A stretch of 25,060 nt of DNA from an uncultured Kiritimatiellota bacterium (lineage in GTDB: Bacteria; Verrucomicrobiota; Kiritimatiellia; RFP12; UBA1067), in assembly GCA_934654805.1 (NCBI GenBank), contig CAKUGW010000038.1, positions 1-25,060 of the forward strand, written 5' to 3'. The position numbers and the translations under genes were made by a program. Of this stretch, positions 7,127 through 13,949 are shown in pieces. The notes under the pieces were generated by a model. That model made no database searches. It saw nothing but the letters and a program-made list of their open reading frames with translations, and was not told the origin of the DNA. The number at the start of each line of letters is the position of its first letter. The stretch's first letter is position 1.

Positions 7127-8248
7127 ATGAAGACGCGGCAGTTCTGGTATCCGCTTCCCGCGCGGCTCATCGCGCAGCATCCCGCCGAACGCCGCGGGAC
7201 GGAGAAGATGATGGTGCTCCACCGCGACACGGGTGTCGTGGAGCACCGTCACATCGCGGACATCGTCGACTACATCACGGCGAACGACCTGCTCGTCGTC
7301 AACGACACGAAGGTCTTTCCCGCGCGGCTGCTGGGCGAGTGGTCCGACACGCATGGGGCCGTCGAGCTGCTGATGGTCAACGCCGCGCCGATGGACGGCG
7401 ACCCCGCCATCCCGTCCCCCATCCCCCATCCCCCATCCCCCATCCCTCATCCCTCATCCCTCATCTGGAACGTCATCATCGGCTCCGGACGCACGTGCCG
7501 CGCGGGGCAGGAGGCCGTGTTCGGCCCGAACCGCGAGCTGACGGCGCGGCTCCTGAAGCCGCTGTCCGGCATCGGGATGTGGCAGGTCGAATTCGCCTGC
7601 GAACGTCCGCTCATGGATCTCCTTGACGAATTCGGCCACACGCCCGTGCCGCCTTACGTGAAGCGCGAGGGGACGGCGGAAGAGGAGAGGGAAGACCGCG
7701 AACGCTACCAGACGATCTACGCGCGCGAAGTCGGGTCGGTCGCCGCGCCGACGGCGGGCCTCCACTTCACGCCGGAGATCTTCGCCGCGCTCGACGCGAA
7801 GGGCGTGAAGCGCGTCGCCGTCACGCTGCACGTCGGGCCGGGCACGTTCCGTCCCGTCAAGGCGGACGACATCGAGGACCACCGGATGGACTTCGAGGCG
7901 TTCACCGTGCCGCCGGAGACGGCGGACGCGATCAACGCCTGCAAGGCGCGCGGCGGGCGCGTCTTCTGCGTCGGCTCGACGACGGTGCGCACGCTGGAGA
8001 CGGTCGCGGCCGCGACGCCGGACGGGAAGGTCGTCGCGGGGGCGGGCGCGTCCAACATCTTCATCTATCCGCCCTACCGTTTCCGCGTCTGCGACTGCCT
8101 GCTGACGAACTTCCACCTGCCGCAGTCCACGCTGCTCATGATGGTCTCGGCGCTGGCCGGACGCGAGCGCGTCCTCTGCGCCTATGCGCTTGCGGTGCGG
8201 GCGAACTACATGTTTTTCTCGTATGGCGATTGCATGCTGATCGTCTGA
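7127..8248 (+). CDS. queA: S-adenosylmethionine:tRNA ribosyltransferase-isomerase
   Basis: QueA moves the ribosyl part of SAM to preQ1 at the wobble base of tRNA, the penultimate step of queuosine synthesis. The 373-residue protein has DLLVVNDTKVFPARL, TAGLHFTPEI, LHVGPGTFRPV, TNFHLPQSTLLMMVSALAG and a terminal FFSYGDCMLIV, all diagnostic. It is about 20 residues longer than usual because a 7-bp tandem repeat (7408-7464) encodes a Pro/Ser/His/Ile-rich insert between VELLMV and WNVIIGSGRT, at a family loop. Homology resumes in frame after the insert, so the gene looks intact. It probably shares a transcript with the symporter, which would link queuosine modification to glycine sensing; whether that is functional is unknown. 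Confidence 0.95.
   Translation: MKTRQFWYPLPARLIAQHPAERRGTEKMMVLHRDTGVVEHRHIADIVDYITANDLLVVNDTKVFPARLLGEWSDTHGAVELLMVNAAPMDGDPAIPSPIPHPPSPIPHPSSLIWNVIIGSGRTCRAGQEAVFGPNRELTARLLKPLSGIGMWQVEFACERPLMDLLDEFGHTPVPPYVKREGTAEEEREDRERYQTIYAREVGSVAAPTAGLHFTPEIFAALDAKGVKRVAVTLHVGPGTFRPVKADDIEDHRMDFEAFTVPPETADAINACKARGGRVFCVGSTTVRTLETVAAATPDGKVVAGAGASNIFIYPPYRFRVCDCLLTNFHLPQSTLLMMVSALAGRERVLCAYALAVRANYMFFSYGDCMLIV
7408..7464 (+). repeat. 7-bp tandem repeat (CATCCCC/CATCCCT) inside queA
   Basis: CAT recurs at 7420, 7427, 7434, 7441, 7448, 7455 and 7462, a strict 7-bp period with three CATCCCC units, then three CATCCCT units. A degenerate copy starts at 7408. Six units make 42 bp, which keeps frame, but gain or loss of one unit would shift it. 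Confidence 0.9.
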
Positions 8249-8250
8249 TT

Positions 8251-8259
8251 TGGTATAAT
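8251..8259 (+). promoter_or_regulatory. Extended -10 box just before the PAS gene
   Basis: TGG plus TATAAT (8254-8259), then 10 nt to the ATG at 8270. The predicted leader is only 2-4 nt, with no ribosome binding site. The box begins 2 nt after the queA stop codon. Confidence 0.65.
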
Positions 8260-8269
8260 CAGTCGAACT

Positions 8270-8989
8270 ATGGCACTTTTCGTTCCCAAAGACCGTCGGT
8301 CGCTGTTCCGCCAATTCCTTGGCGGGATGTACGACTCCGTTGTCATCACCGACCCGAACGGGCACATCCTTGAGATCAACCCGCGCACGGTGGAGTATTT
8401 TGGCCGCGAGCCCGACGAGGTCCTCGACGAGCCGATCTCCCTCTACATTCCGGGACTGAAGTCCGATGTCGTCGCGCGCATCCGCAAGGGTCTGGAAGGC
8501 GACCGCCACGTCGTCATCGACGCGAACGGCGTGGCCAAGGACGGCACGCGCATCGCCTGCGAGGTCGCCGTCTCGTGCATCGACCTCATGAACCCCGGCG
8601 ACCTCATCTTCACGATCCGCAACGTCGAGCGGCGCCGCGCGTACATGAACATGTTCCGCGCCAAGGCGAACGCCTTCGAGATCGCGCAGGTCGCGCTCTT
8701 CGCCTGTTCGGAGCGCGGGGCGATCATCGAGGCGAACGTGGCGTTCTGCGCGCTCTTTGGCCTTGCGGACGTCGAGGAGGCGCGGCGGCACGCCTTTGCG
8801 GACTTCATGTGCGACGCGCCTCTGCCGGAGAACTTCAAAAAGGCCCTCTCCGGCGAGAAGACGGTGACGGGCCTCGTCGCCGAGGGCGATGGGGACGACC
8901 GCGAGGAGCTGGAGATCGTCCTCGCGCCGAACGGGCATGGCCGCCGTGTCGTCGGCGTCGTCGGCAGCATCCAGCAGGCGTCAAGATGA
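8270..8989 (+). CDS. PAS-domain protein without output domain
   Basis: A 239-residue soluble protein with two PAS-like modules. The first (about residues 15-125) has YDSVVITDPNGHILEINPRTVEYFGREPDEVLDEPIS and GTRIACEVAVSCIDL, a textbook PAS/S-box. The second (about 130-235) has ALFACSERGAIIEANVAFCALFGLADVEEAR and is more diverged. No kinase, GGDEF, HTH or membrane segment is present, so it may sense a ligand or redox state and act by protein contact. Its stop overlaps the start of the pseudouridine synthase gene (ATGA), implying coupled translation. The start follows a promoter box too closely for a Shine-Dalgarno site. Confidence 0.85.
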   Translation: MALFVPKDRRSLFRQFLGGMYDSVVITDPNGHILEINPRTVEYFGREPDEVLDEPISLYIPGLKSDVVARIRKGLEGDRHVVIDANGVAKDGTRIACEVAVSCIDLMNPGDLIFTIRNVERRRAYMNMFRAKANAFEIAQVALFACSERGAIIEANVAFCALFGLADVEEARRHAFADFMCDAPLPENFKKALSGEKTVTGLVAEGDGDDREELEIVLAPNGHGRRVVGVVGSIQQASR

Positions 8990-9936
8990 GGCGCGCGCCC
9001 CAACATGCGGCGGGCATTGTCGCGCTGACGGTCAACAAGGCGGACGAGAAATCCCTTCAGGACTTCCTCGCGCAGAAGTTCGCGCTCTCGCGCCGCGCGG
9101 CGAAGGCGATGATCGACGGGCGTAGCGTCTGGGTGAACCGCACCTGCGTCTGGATCGCGCGCTACGCGCTCAGGACGGGCGATCTTGTCGAAGTGCCGAC
9201 GGCGGTCGTGAAGGGCGCGCAGAGGCAGTCGCGCCCAACCACCCCCCCCCACCTCTCAACCCACAACCCCCACCCCTCAACCCCCAACGCTCAACCCCCA
9301 GCCCTCCCTCGCCGCCACGTCCGCGTCCTCTGGTCGGACGACAGCTACCTCGTCTGCGACAAGCCGGCGGGGCTCGTGAGCTGCGACGACCCGAAGAGCG
9401 CGGAGGCGATCCTGCGCGAGCAGGAGGGCATCCCGACGCTGGAGGCCGTCCACCGGCTCGACCGCGACACGACGGGGTGCCTCCTGTTCGCGAAGAGCCA
9501 CGCGGCGTTTCTCGCGGCGGTCGAGCCCTTCAAGGCGCACAAGGTGTCGAAGACGTACCACGCGATCGTCGTGGGGCGCTTCCCGTACGCGCACCAGACC
9601 GTCGACACGCCGCTGGACGGCGAGCCGGCCGTGTCGCGCGTCGCGCGCGAGGGGGCGTCGGACGACGCCTCGTTCCTGCGCGTCCGCATCGAGACGGGCC
9701 GGACGAACCAGATTCGGCGGCACCTGGCGTCGATCCGCTTCCCGATCGTCGGCGACCGCGTGTTCGGGCTCAAGCGCGCGCGCGACATGCGCCTCCTGCA
9801 GGTGCCGCGCCAGATGCTGCACGCCTCGACGCTGAAGCTGCCGAATCCGCTCGACCGGCACGCGGAAATCCGGGTTCATGCGCCGCTGCCGGCGGACTTC
9901 CGTGCGGCGCTGCGCCTCTTCGGCATGGGCAAGTGA
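8986..9936 (+). CDS. RluA-family pseudouridine synthase with S4 domain
   Basis: A 316-residue RNA pseudouridine synthase. An N-terminal S4 RNA-binding domain (about residues 21-72, SLQDFLAQKFALSRRAAKAM and LRTGDLVEV) is joined to an RluA catalytic domain with DSYLVCDKPAG, the active-site motif HRLDRDTTG and the late ETGRTNQIRRHLA. The linker between the two domains is a Pro/Thr/His/Ser-rich stretch made by low-complexity C/A-rich DNA (9236-9309) including a run of nine C. Target uridines cannot be told from sequence. The start at 8986 is set by ATGA overlap with the PAS gene and by the S4 homology; the open frame reaching back to 8575 is a shadow of the PAS gene. Confidence 0.92.
   Translation: MRRAPQHAAGIVALTVNKADEKSLQDFLAQKFALSRRAAKAMIDGRSVWVNRTCVWIARYALRTGDLVEVPTAVVKGAQRQSRPTTPPHLSTHNPHPSTPNAQPPALPRRHVRVLWSDDSYLVCDKPAGLVSCDDPKSAEAILREQEGIPTLEAVHRLDRDTTGCLLFAKSHAAFLAAVEPFKAHKVSKTYHAIVVGRFPYAHQTVDTPLDGEPAVSRVAREGASDDASFLRVRIETGRTNQIRRHLASIRFPIVGDRVFGLKRARDMRLLQVPRQMLHASTLKLPNPLDRHAEIRVHAPLPADFRAALRLFGMGK
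9236..9309 (+). repeat. C/A-rich low-complexity insert with a C9 run inside the RluA-family gene
   Basis: Nine consecutive C (9242-9250) precede repeated CTCAACCC/CTCAACCCCC units. The tract is in frame and lies in the linker between S4 and catalytic domains. Homopolymers of this length are prone to slippage. Confidence 0.85.
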
Positions 9937-9956
9937 GTCCGGCGGCCGTCCGGCGA

Positions 9957-10847
9957 TCAGGCGTGGCGCATCTTCAGCGCGGCGAAGACGATGAGCGCGA
10001 AGCCGACGAGCGACCATCCGTCGGGGACCTGTCCGAAGAGCGCGAAGCCGAACGCCGCCGTGAAGAGGATGTTCGTGTAGTCGTAGACGGCGATGTCGCG
10101 CGGCGCGGCAGAGCGGTAGGCGAGCGTGACGCCGAACTGTCCGAGCGCCGCGCCGCCGCCGGCCCCGAAGAGGATCGCGACTTGCGCGGCGGTCATCGGG
10201 ACGAAGCCGTGCAGCATGAACGGCACGGCCGCGAGGCACGAGAACGCGCTGAAGAAGAGGATGATGAAGGAGCTTTTCATCGCGCCCGTCTTGCCGAGCG
10301 CCCGCAGGGCCGTGTAGGCGGCCCCGGCCGAGATGCCGCCCAGCAGCCCCACCGCGAGCGGAAACGCGGCTTCGCCCGCAAAACCGGGCTTGGCGATCAG
10401 CAGCACGCCGACGAGCGCGACGAGAAGCGGGTAAAAGCTCTTCCAGCCGGCGTGTTCCTTCAGGAACAGCGCGGCAAAGACGACGGTGAAGAAGGGCGCC
10501 GTCTTGTTGAGGGTCTGTCCCTCCGCGATGGTGATGCGGCTCAGGGCGTAGAAGTTCGCGAAGATGCCGACCGTCCCCAGCGCGCTTCGCAGCACGAGCA
10601 GCAGCCACGCTTTCGTGGGGACAGGCCCCCGTTTCTGCGTGGGGACAGACCCCGCATGTGAGGGGACAGACCCCCGCAGAAAGACGGCGAGCGCGAGGCC
10701 CAGCGCGACGACGTTGCGGAAGAAACTCTTCTGAAAGCTGGAGATCGCCGCGCCGCAGTCGTCGCAGAGCCGCACGCAGGTGGCCATGATGGCGAAGCCG
10801 AACGCGCTTGCGACGATGCAGGCGATGCCCTTGGCCTTGTCGCTCAT
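9957..10847 (-). CDS. EamA/DMT-family transporter
   Basis: A 296-residue inner-membrane protein with ten predicted hydrophobic segments in two EamA repeats, as in drug/metabolite exporters. Typical elements are GIACIVASAFGFAIMATCVRL, SFFRNVVALGLALAVF and ITIAEGQTLNKTAPFFTVVFAALFLKE. Substrate is not predictable. The loop between the second and third segments is enlarged by a GGGGACAG repeat (10613-10680), which encodes Gly-Ser-Val-Pro-like units without breaking frame. The start overlaps the histidine kinase stop by 4 nt, so it is the third gene of the two-component operon. It converges with the RluA-family gene, with 20 nt between stops. Confidence 0.92.
   Translation of the reverse strand: MSDKAKGIACIVASAFGFAIMATCVRLCDDCGAAISSFQKSFFRNVVALGLALAVFLRGSVPSHAGSVPTQKRGPVPTKAWLLLVLRSALGTVGIFANFYALSRITIAEGQTLNKTAPFFTVVFAALFLKEHAGWKSFYPLLVALVGVLLIAKPGFAGEAAFPLAVGLLGGISAGAAYTALRALGKTGAMKSSFIILFFSAFSCLAAVPFMLHGFVPMTAAQVAILFGAGGGAALGQFGVTLAYRSAAPRDIAVYDYTNILFTAAFGFALFGQVPDGWSLVGFALIVFAALKMRHA
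10613..10680. repeat. Three copies of a GGGGACAG(A/G)CCCC repeat inside the EamA gene
   Basis: GGGGACAG occurs at 10617, 10641 and 10662, each followed within three bases by a C run that makes it partly palindromic. Spacings of 24 and 21 bp are multiples of three, so the coding frame is kept. GGGGACAGACCCC-like elements are known as interspersed repeats in other bacterial genomes; I recall an association with REP-type elements but cannot check it. Confidence 0.8.
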
Positions 10848-12034
10848 GGTTGCGCATCCTCCGCGCGGGGAAGGGTGAAGGAGAACGTCGTCTGCCGTCC
10901 GGGCACGGACTCGACCGCGACGTCGCCGCCGTGTAGCTGGACGATGTGCTTGACGATCGCGAGGCCGAGGCCCGTGCCGCCGAGCGTGCGGCTGCGCGAC
11001 TTGTTGACGCGGTAGAACCGCTCGAAGAGGTGCGGCAGGTGTTGGGCGGGGATGCCGATGCCGAAGTCCGTGACCGAGACCGTGACGTGCGATCCCTTCG
11101 CCGCTGACGTGACGCGGATGACGTCCGAACCCGAATAGCGCAGGGCGTTCTCGATCAGGTTGGACAGCGCATCCTCCAGCCGGGTCGCGTCGCCCCGGAC
11201 GGAAACGGCGTCGTTGCGCGCGCCGTCGAGCGTCACGTGGGCCGCGTGGGCCTTGGGCCCCTCGCGCGCAAGGACGGCCGAGACGACGTCCGCGAGATTC
11301 ACGCGCGCGAAGTCGGCCGCGTTTTCGGACTGTTCGCGCTCGATCTGCGCGAGCGACAGCACGTCCCCGACCAGCGAGCCGAGGCGTCCGCTCTCCGAGC
11401 GGATGATGTCGAAGAGTTCGCGCCGCTCGTCGTCGGCGAGCGCCGTGCCGTCGCCCAGCATCTCGACGGCGCCGAGAATCGCCGTGAGGGGGCTTTTCAG
11501 CTCATGCGCGACGTTGGACGTGAACTCGCGGCGGAACGTCTCGTTCGCCGTGGCGATTTCAAGCTCGCGCGACTGGGCGTCGAGCCGCCGCGTCAGGCGG
11601 CGCGTGAAGAGGTAGACGAGCAGGACGAGGCAGGCGCCGAGCAGGAGGGCGGCGAGCAGTCCGCCGGCGGCCAGCCGCTCGGACTTCAGGACGCCCGTGT
11701 ACGGCACGGCGAGGCGCACGACGCGGTCGCCGACGCGGCGGGCGCAGTAGAGGAGGTCTGCGCCGACCGTCTCCGAGCGGCGCAGCGAGACGCTGCGGCC
11801 TTCGGCGAACGCCTGCCGGACTTCCTCGCGCGCGGCGTGGCTGTCGGTCGCGGCTTCGGTGTCGTAGAAGACCGAGCCGTCGGCGTTGACGACCGTCACG
11901 CGCGTTTCAGACTCCGCCATGTCGGCGATGGCCTGCCGGAAGCTGTGCGCCTCCAGCATGAACAGCGCAGCGAACAGGACGACGCCCGCGCCAGCGCCCG
12001 CAGCCGCGAGAAGGCTCTTGTCCATCCGTCGCAT
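10844..12034 (-). CDS. Sensor histidine kinase (PhoR/EnvZ-like)
   Basis: A 396-residue inner-membrane sensor kinase. It has a first membrane segment (about residues 8-27), a periplasmic sensor of about 95 residues, a second membrane segment (about 122-144), a HisKA dimerisation domain with phospho-accepting His177 in SNVAHELKSPLTAI, and an HATPase domain with NLIENALRYS (N box), DFGIGIP (G1), FERFYRVNKSRSR (F) and GGTGLGLAIVKHI (G2). No HAMP domain is evident. It lies 7 nt downstream of its response regulator gene and overlaps the EamA gene by 4 nt. An alternative start four codons later (MDKS) is possible. The overall form resembles phosphate-type sensors, but the stimulus is unknown. Confidence 0.95.
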   Translation of the reverse strand: MRRMDKSLLAAAGAGAGVVLFAALFMLEAHSFRQAIADMAESETRVTVVNADGSVFYDTEAATDSHAAREEVRQAFAEGRSVSLRRSETVGADLLYCARRVGDRVVRLAVPYTGVLKSERLAAGGLLAALLLGACLVLLVYLFTRRLTRRLDAQSRELEIATANETFRREFTSNVAHELKSPLTAILGAVEMLGDGTALADDERRELFDIIRSESGRLGSLVGDVLSLAQIEREQSENAADFARVNLADVVSAVLAREGPKAHAAHVTLDGARNDAVSVRGDATRLEDALSNLIENALRYSGSDVIRVTSAAKGSHVTVSVTDFGIGIPAQHLPHLFERFYRVNKSRSRTLGGTGLGLAIVKHIVQLHGGDVAVESVPGRQTTFSFTLPRAEDAQP

Positions 12035-12041
12035 GGCGCCT

Positions 12042-12713
12042 TCAGGAGAGCCGGTAGCCGAGGCCGCGCACGGTCTCGACGTGCCGCGCCCAGTCCCCGA
12101 GCTTGCGTCGGAGGCCGACGATCTGGACGTCGATCGTGCGGTCGGTGACGAACTTCTCGCCGCCGGTGATGCGGTCGAGGATGTGCCCGCGCTCGAAGAC
12201 GCGCCCGCGGTTGCGCAGGAGCAGCTCCAGGATGCGGTACTCCGTCAGCGTGAGCTTCAGCTCGTCTCCGCCGAGCGTGACGCGGTGCGTGCGGTCGTCC
12301 AGCTCCAGCCCGTCGAGCGCGAACGTGCCGGCGGGGGCCGTCGGGTCCTTGCGGAGCGCGGCGCGCATGCGGGCGAGCAGCACTTCCTTCGAGAAGGGCT
12401 TCGTCACGTAGTCGTTCGCGCCGGCGTCGAGGCCCGTCACGATGTCCTGCTCCTCGCCTTTCGCCGTCAGCAGGATGACCGCCGTCGCCGCGAGGGCGGG
12501 GTTGGACTTGACGCGGCGGCAGACCTCGATGCCGTCCATGCCGGGCAGCATGACGTCCAGCAGGACGAGCGCGGGCCTCTCGCGGCGGAGGACGGAAAGC
12601 CCGCCGTCGCCCGTGTCCGCTTCGAGGACAGGCGAGTGCCCCGCGCTCTTGACCGCGAGGACGATGACGCGGCGGATGGCCGGGTCGTCTTCAACGACGA
12701 GTATCTTTGACAT
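12042..12713 (-). CDS. OmpR/PhoB-family response regulator
   Basis: A 223-residue two-domain regulator. The receiver has the acidic pair in VVEDD, phospho-acceptor Asp53 (LLDVMLPGMDG), the switch Thr in LLTAKG and the conserved Lys in VTKPF. The C-terminal winged helix (about residues 130-222) has LTLTEYRILELLLRNRGRVFER and VRGLGYRLS. It is first in an operon with the histidine kinase and an EamA transporter, so it may control that exporter and itself. A TATAAT box on the minus strand ends 7 nt before the ATG, implying a leaderless mRNA. Confidence 0.96.
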   Translation of the reverse strand: MSKILVVEDDPAIRRVIVLAVKSAGHSPVLEADTGDGGLSVLRRERPALVLLDVMLPGMDGIEVCRRVKSNPALAATAVILLTAKGEEQDIVTGLDAGANDYVTKPFSKEVLLARMRAALRKDPTAPAGTFALDGLELDDRTHRVTLGGDELKLTLTEYRILELLLRNRGRVFERGHILDRITGGEKFVTDRTIDVQIVGLRRKLGDWARHVETVRGLGYRLS

Positions 12714-12720
12714 GGCGCAT

Positions 12721-12726
12721 ATTATA
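12721..12726 (-). promoter_or_regulatory. -10 box 7 nt before the response regulator start
   Basis: Read on the minus strand, a perfect TATAAT (12721-12726) is followed by ATGCGCC and the ATG at 12713. It lacks the TGn extension of the other boxes. It is divergent from the promoter at 12756-12764; the two start codons are only 57 bp apart. Confidence 0.65.
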
Positions 12727-12755
12727 CACTTTTCACGAAGCGGTGCGCGGAGATG

Positions 12756-12764
12756 TGCTATAAT
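12756..12764 (+). promoter_or_regulatory. Extended -10 box 6 nt before the dehydrogenase start
   Basis: TGC plus TATAAT (12759-12764), then AGCGGC and the ATG at 12771. This is the tightest spacing of the set and predicts an mRNA beginning at the start codon. Confidence 0.7.
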
Positions 12765-12770
12765 AGCGGC

Positions 12771-13517
12771 ATGAACGCACTTTCACTTGAGGGCAAGAGG
12801 ATTCTCGTGACCGGCGCATCGTCCGGCATCGGCCGCGCGACGGCGGTCGCGGCGGCGGAACTCGGTGCCGAGGTCGTGCTGACGGCGCGGCGGGCGGACG
12901 AGCTGGAGACGACGCGCCGGCTCTGTCCGGGCGCAGGGCCTCGCGTCGTCGCGGGCGACCTGACGGACTCCCTGTTCCTGAAGCGGCTCTTGGAGGAGAT
13001 CGCTCCGCTCGACGGCCTTGCGCATGTCGCGGGGTCGTGTCCGATCGAGCCCGTGTCGGGCTTTGTCGCGTCGCGCGCCGAGGCGGCGATGCGGATCAAC
13101 TGCCTGGCTTTCGTCGAACTGATGAAGCTGCTGGCGCGCCCGACGTTTCGCGCGGCGACGTTCTCGGCCGTCGCCGTCTCCAGCGTGTCCGCCGTCGTCG
13201 GCTGGAGCGGCGGGGCGGTCTACTGCGCGACGAAGGGGGCTCTCTCGGCGAGCGTGCGGGCGCTGGCGACCGAACTCGCGCCGCGCGGCGTCCGCGTCAA
13301 TGCGGTCTGCCCCTCGAACGTCCAGACGCCGATGTTCGAGGCCGGGGCGGCGCGGATGCTCGACGCCGCCTCGCATGCCGCGCTCCTGAAGCGCCAGCCG
13401 CTCGGCATCGGACGTCCGGAGCAGGTCGCGTGGCCGATCTGCTTTCTGCTGTCGGACGCCGCCTCGTTCATCACGGGCGTGAACCTGCCCGTCGATGGCG
13501 GCTACTTGGCGCAATAG
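12771..13517 (+). CDS. Short-chain dehydrogenase/reductase (SDR)
   Basis: A 248-residue NAD(P)-dependent oxidoreductase of the classical SDR type. It has the Rossmann motif TGASSGIG (residues 14-21), an SSVSAVVGW stretch supplying the catalytic Ser, Tyr151 and Lys155 in YCATK, and a C-terminal VDGGYLAQ. The usual NNAG motif is changed to HVAGS. Similarity is to FabG-like 3-oxoacyl reductases, but substrate cannot be fixed. An in-frame ATG at 12753 overlaps the promoter box, so 12771 is preferred. It is divergent from the response regulator and followed by a strong terminator. Confidence 0.92.
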   Translation: MNALSLEGKRILVTGASSGIGRATAVAAAELGAEVVLTARRADELETTRRLCPGAGPRVVAGDLTDSLFLKRLLEEIAPLDGLAHVAGSCPIEPVSGFVASRAEAAMRINCLAFVELMKLLARPTFRAATFSAVAVSSVSAVVGWSGGAVYCATKGALSASVRALATELAPRGVRVNAVCPSNVQTPMFEAGAARMLDAASHAALLKRQPLGIGRPEQVAWPICFLLSDAASFITGVNLPVDGGYLAQ

Positions 13518-13576
13518 GCGCGCCAGGCCGCGCGCGTCAGGCTGGCGAGACACGAGACATCTGGGACACCTGGGAC

Positions 13577-13617
13577 AAGTGGGACATTCTGACGCGACAG
13601 GATGTCCCACTTTTTTT
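13577..13617 (+). terminator. Strong Rho-independent terminator after the dehydrogenase gene
   Basis: A 15-bp stem pairs AAGTGGGACATTCTG (13577-13591) with CAGGATGTCCCACTT (13598-13612), with one G-T wobble and a 6-nt loop, and runs into seven T (13611-13617). The sequence just before it has 9-bp GGGACANNN units. Confidence 0.9.
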
Positions 13618-13624
13618 GTTTTAG

Positions 13625-13672
13625 GCCCCTCGCGCCCCTCGCGCCCCTCGCGCCCCTCAAGTCTCTCAAGTC
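13625..13672 (+). repeat. 9-bp pyrimidine-rich tandem repeat, inverted relative to the next array
   Basis: CCCCTCGCG units repeat with 9-bp period and end in CCCCTCAAG and TCTCTCAAG. The reverse complement belongs to the same unit family as the array at 13704-13838, so the two can pair. Confidence 0.85.
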
Positions 13673-13703
13673 ATGGTGACGACAGGGGTTTCACATGATT
13701 TTC

Positions 13704-13838
13704 AGGACTTGAGGGACGCGAGGGGCTTGAGAGACCTGAGGGGCGCGAGAGACTTGCGGGACGCGAGGGACTTGCGGGACGCGAGGGACCTGAGGGACGC
13801 GAGGGGCTTGAGGGACCTGAGGGGCTTGCGAAGACCTG
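13704..13838 (+). repeat. 9-bp tandem repeat array upstream of dnaK
   Basis: About 15 units of 9 bp follow the pattern G-R-G-R-C plus four variable bases, for example GGGACGCGA, GGGACTTGC, GGGACCTGA, GGGGCTTGA and GAGACTTGC. The period is strict although units differ. It creates spurious open frames of Leu-Arg-Asp/Ala-Arg-Asp tripeptides (plus) and Pro-Ser-Arg (minus). The whole stretch 13518-13949 (432 nt) holds no gene I support, only a terminator, two repeat arrays, a small ACCTG-AAAA-CAGGT hairpin and the dnaK promoter. Confidence 0.88.
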
Positions 13839-13884
13839 AAAACAGGTCCCTGTGGGCTTGGGGGCGGTCTCTCCGCCTTCCGGC

Positions 13885-13900
13885 TGGCACGGGGTTTGCA
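13885..13900 (+). promoter_or_regulatory. Sigma-54 (RpoN) promoter for dnaK
   Basis: TGGCACG (13885-13891), four bases, then TTGCA (13896-13900) matches the consensus TGGCACG-N4-TTGCW completely, with the GG and GC exactly 10 bp apart. Predicted start near 13911 gives a leader of about 38 nt before dnaK. It lies alone in an intergenic stretch, pointing to the next gene. Confidence 0.75.
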
Positions 13901-13949
13901 ATAAAAGTTGCGTCGCCCGTGGTGGGCGAAAGAAAGTTGAGAAAAGACT

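Noticed and set aside
5768..7450. 560-residue minus-strand frame opposite the symporter and queA
   Set aside because: Shadow; the sense strand has diagnostic AGCS and QueA motifs throughout.
13625..13838. Possible CRISPR array
   Set aside because: Units are 9 bp, contiguous and degenerate, with no unique spacers and no cas genes.
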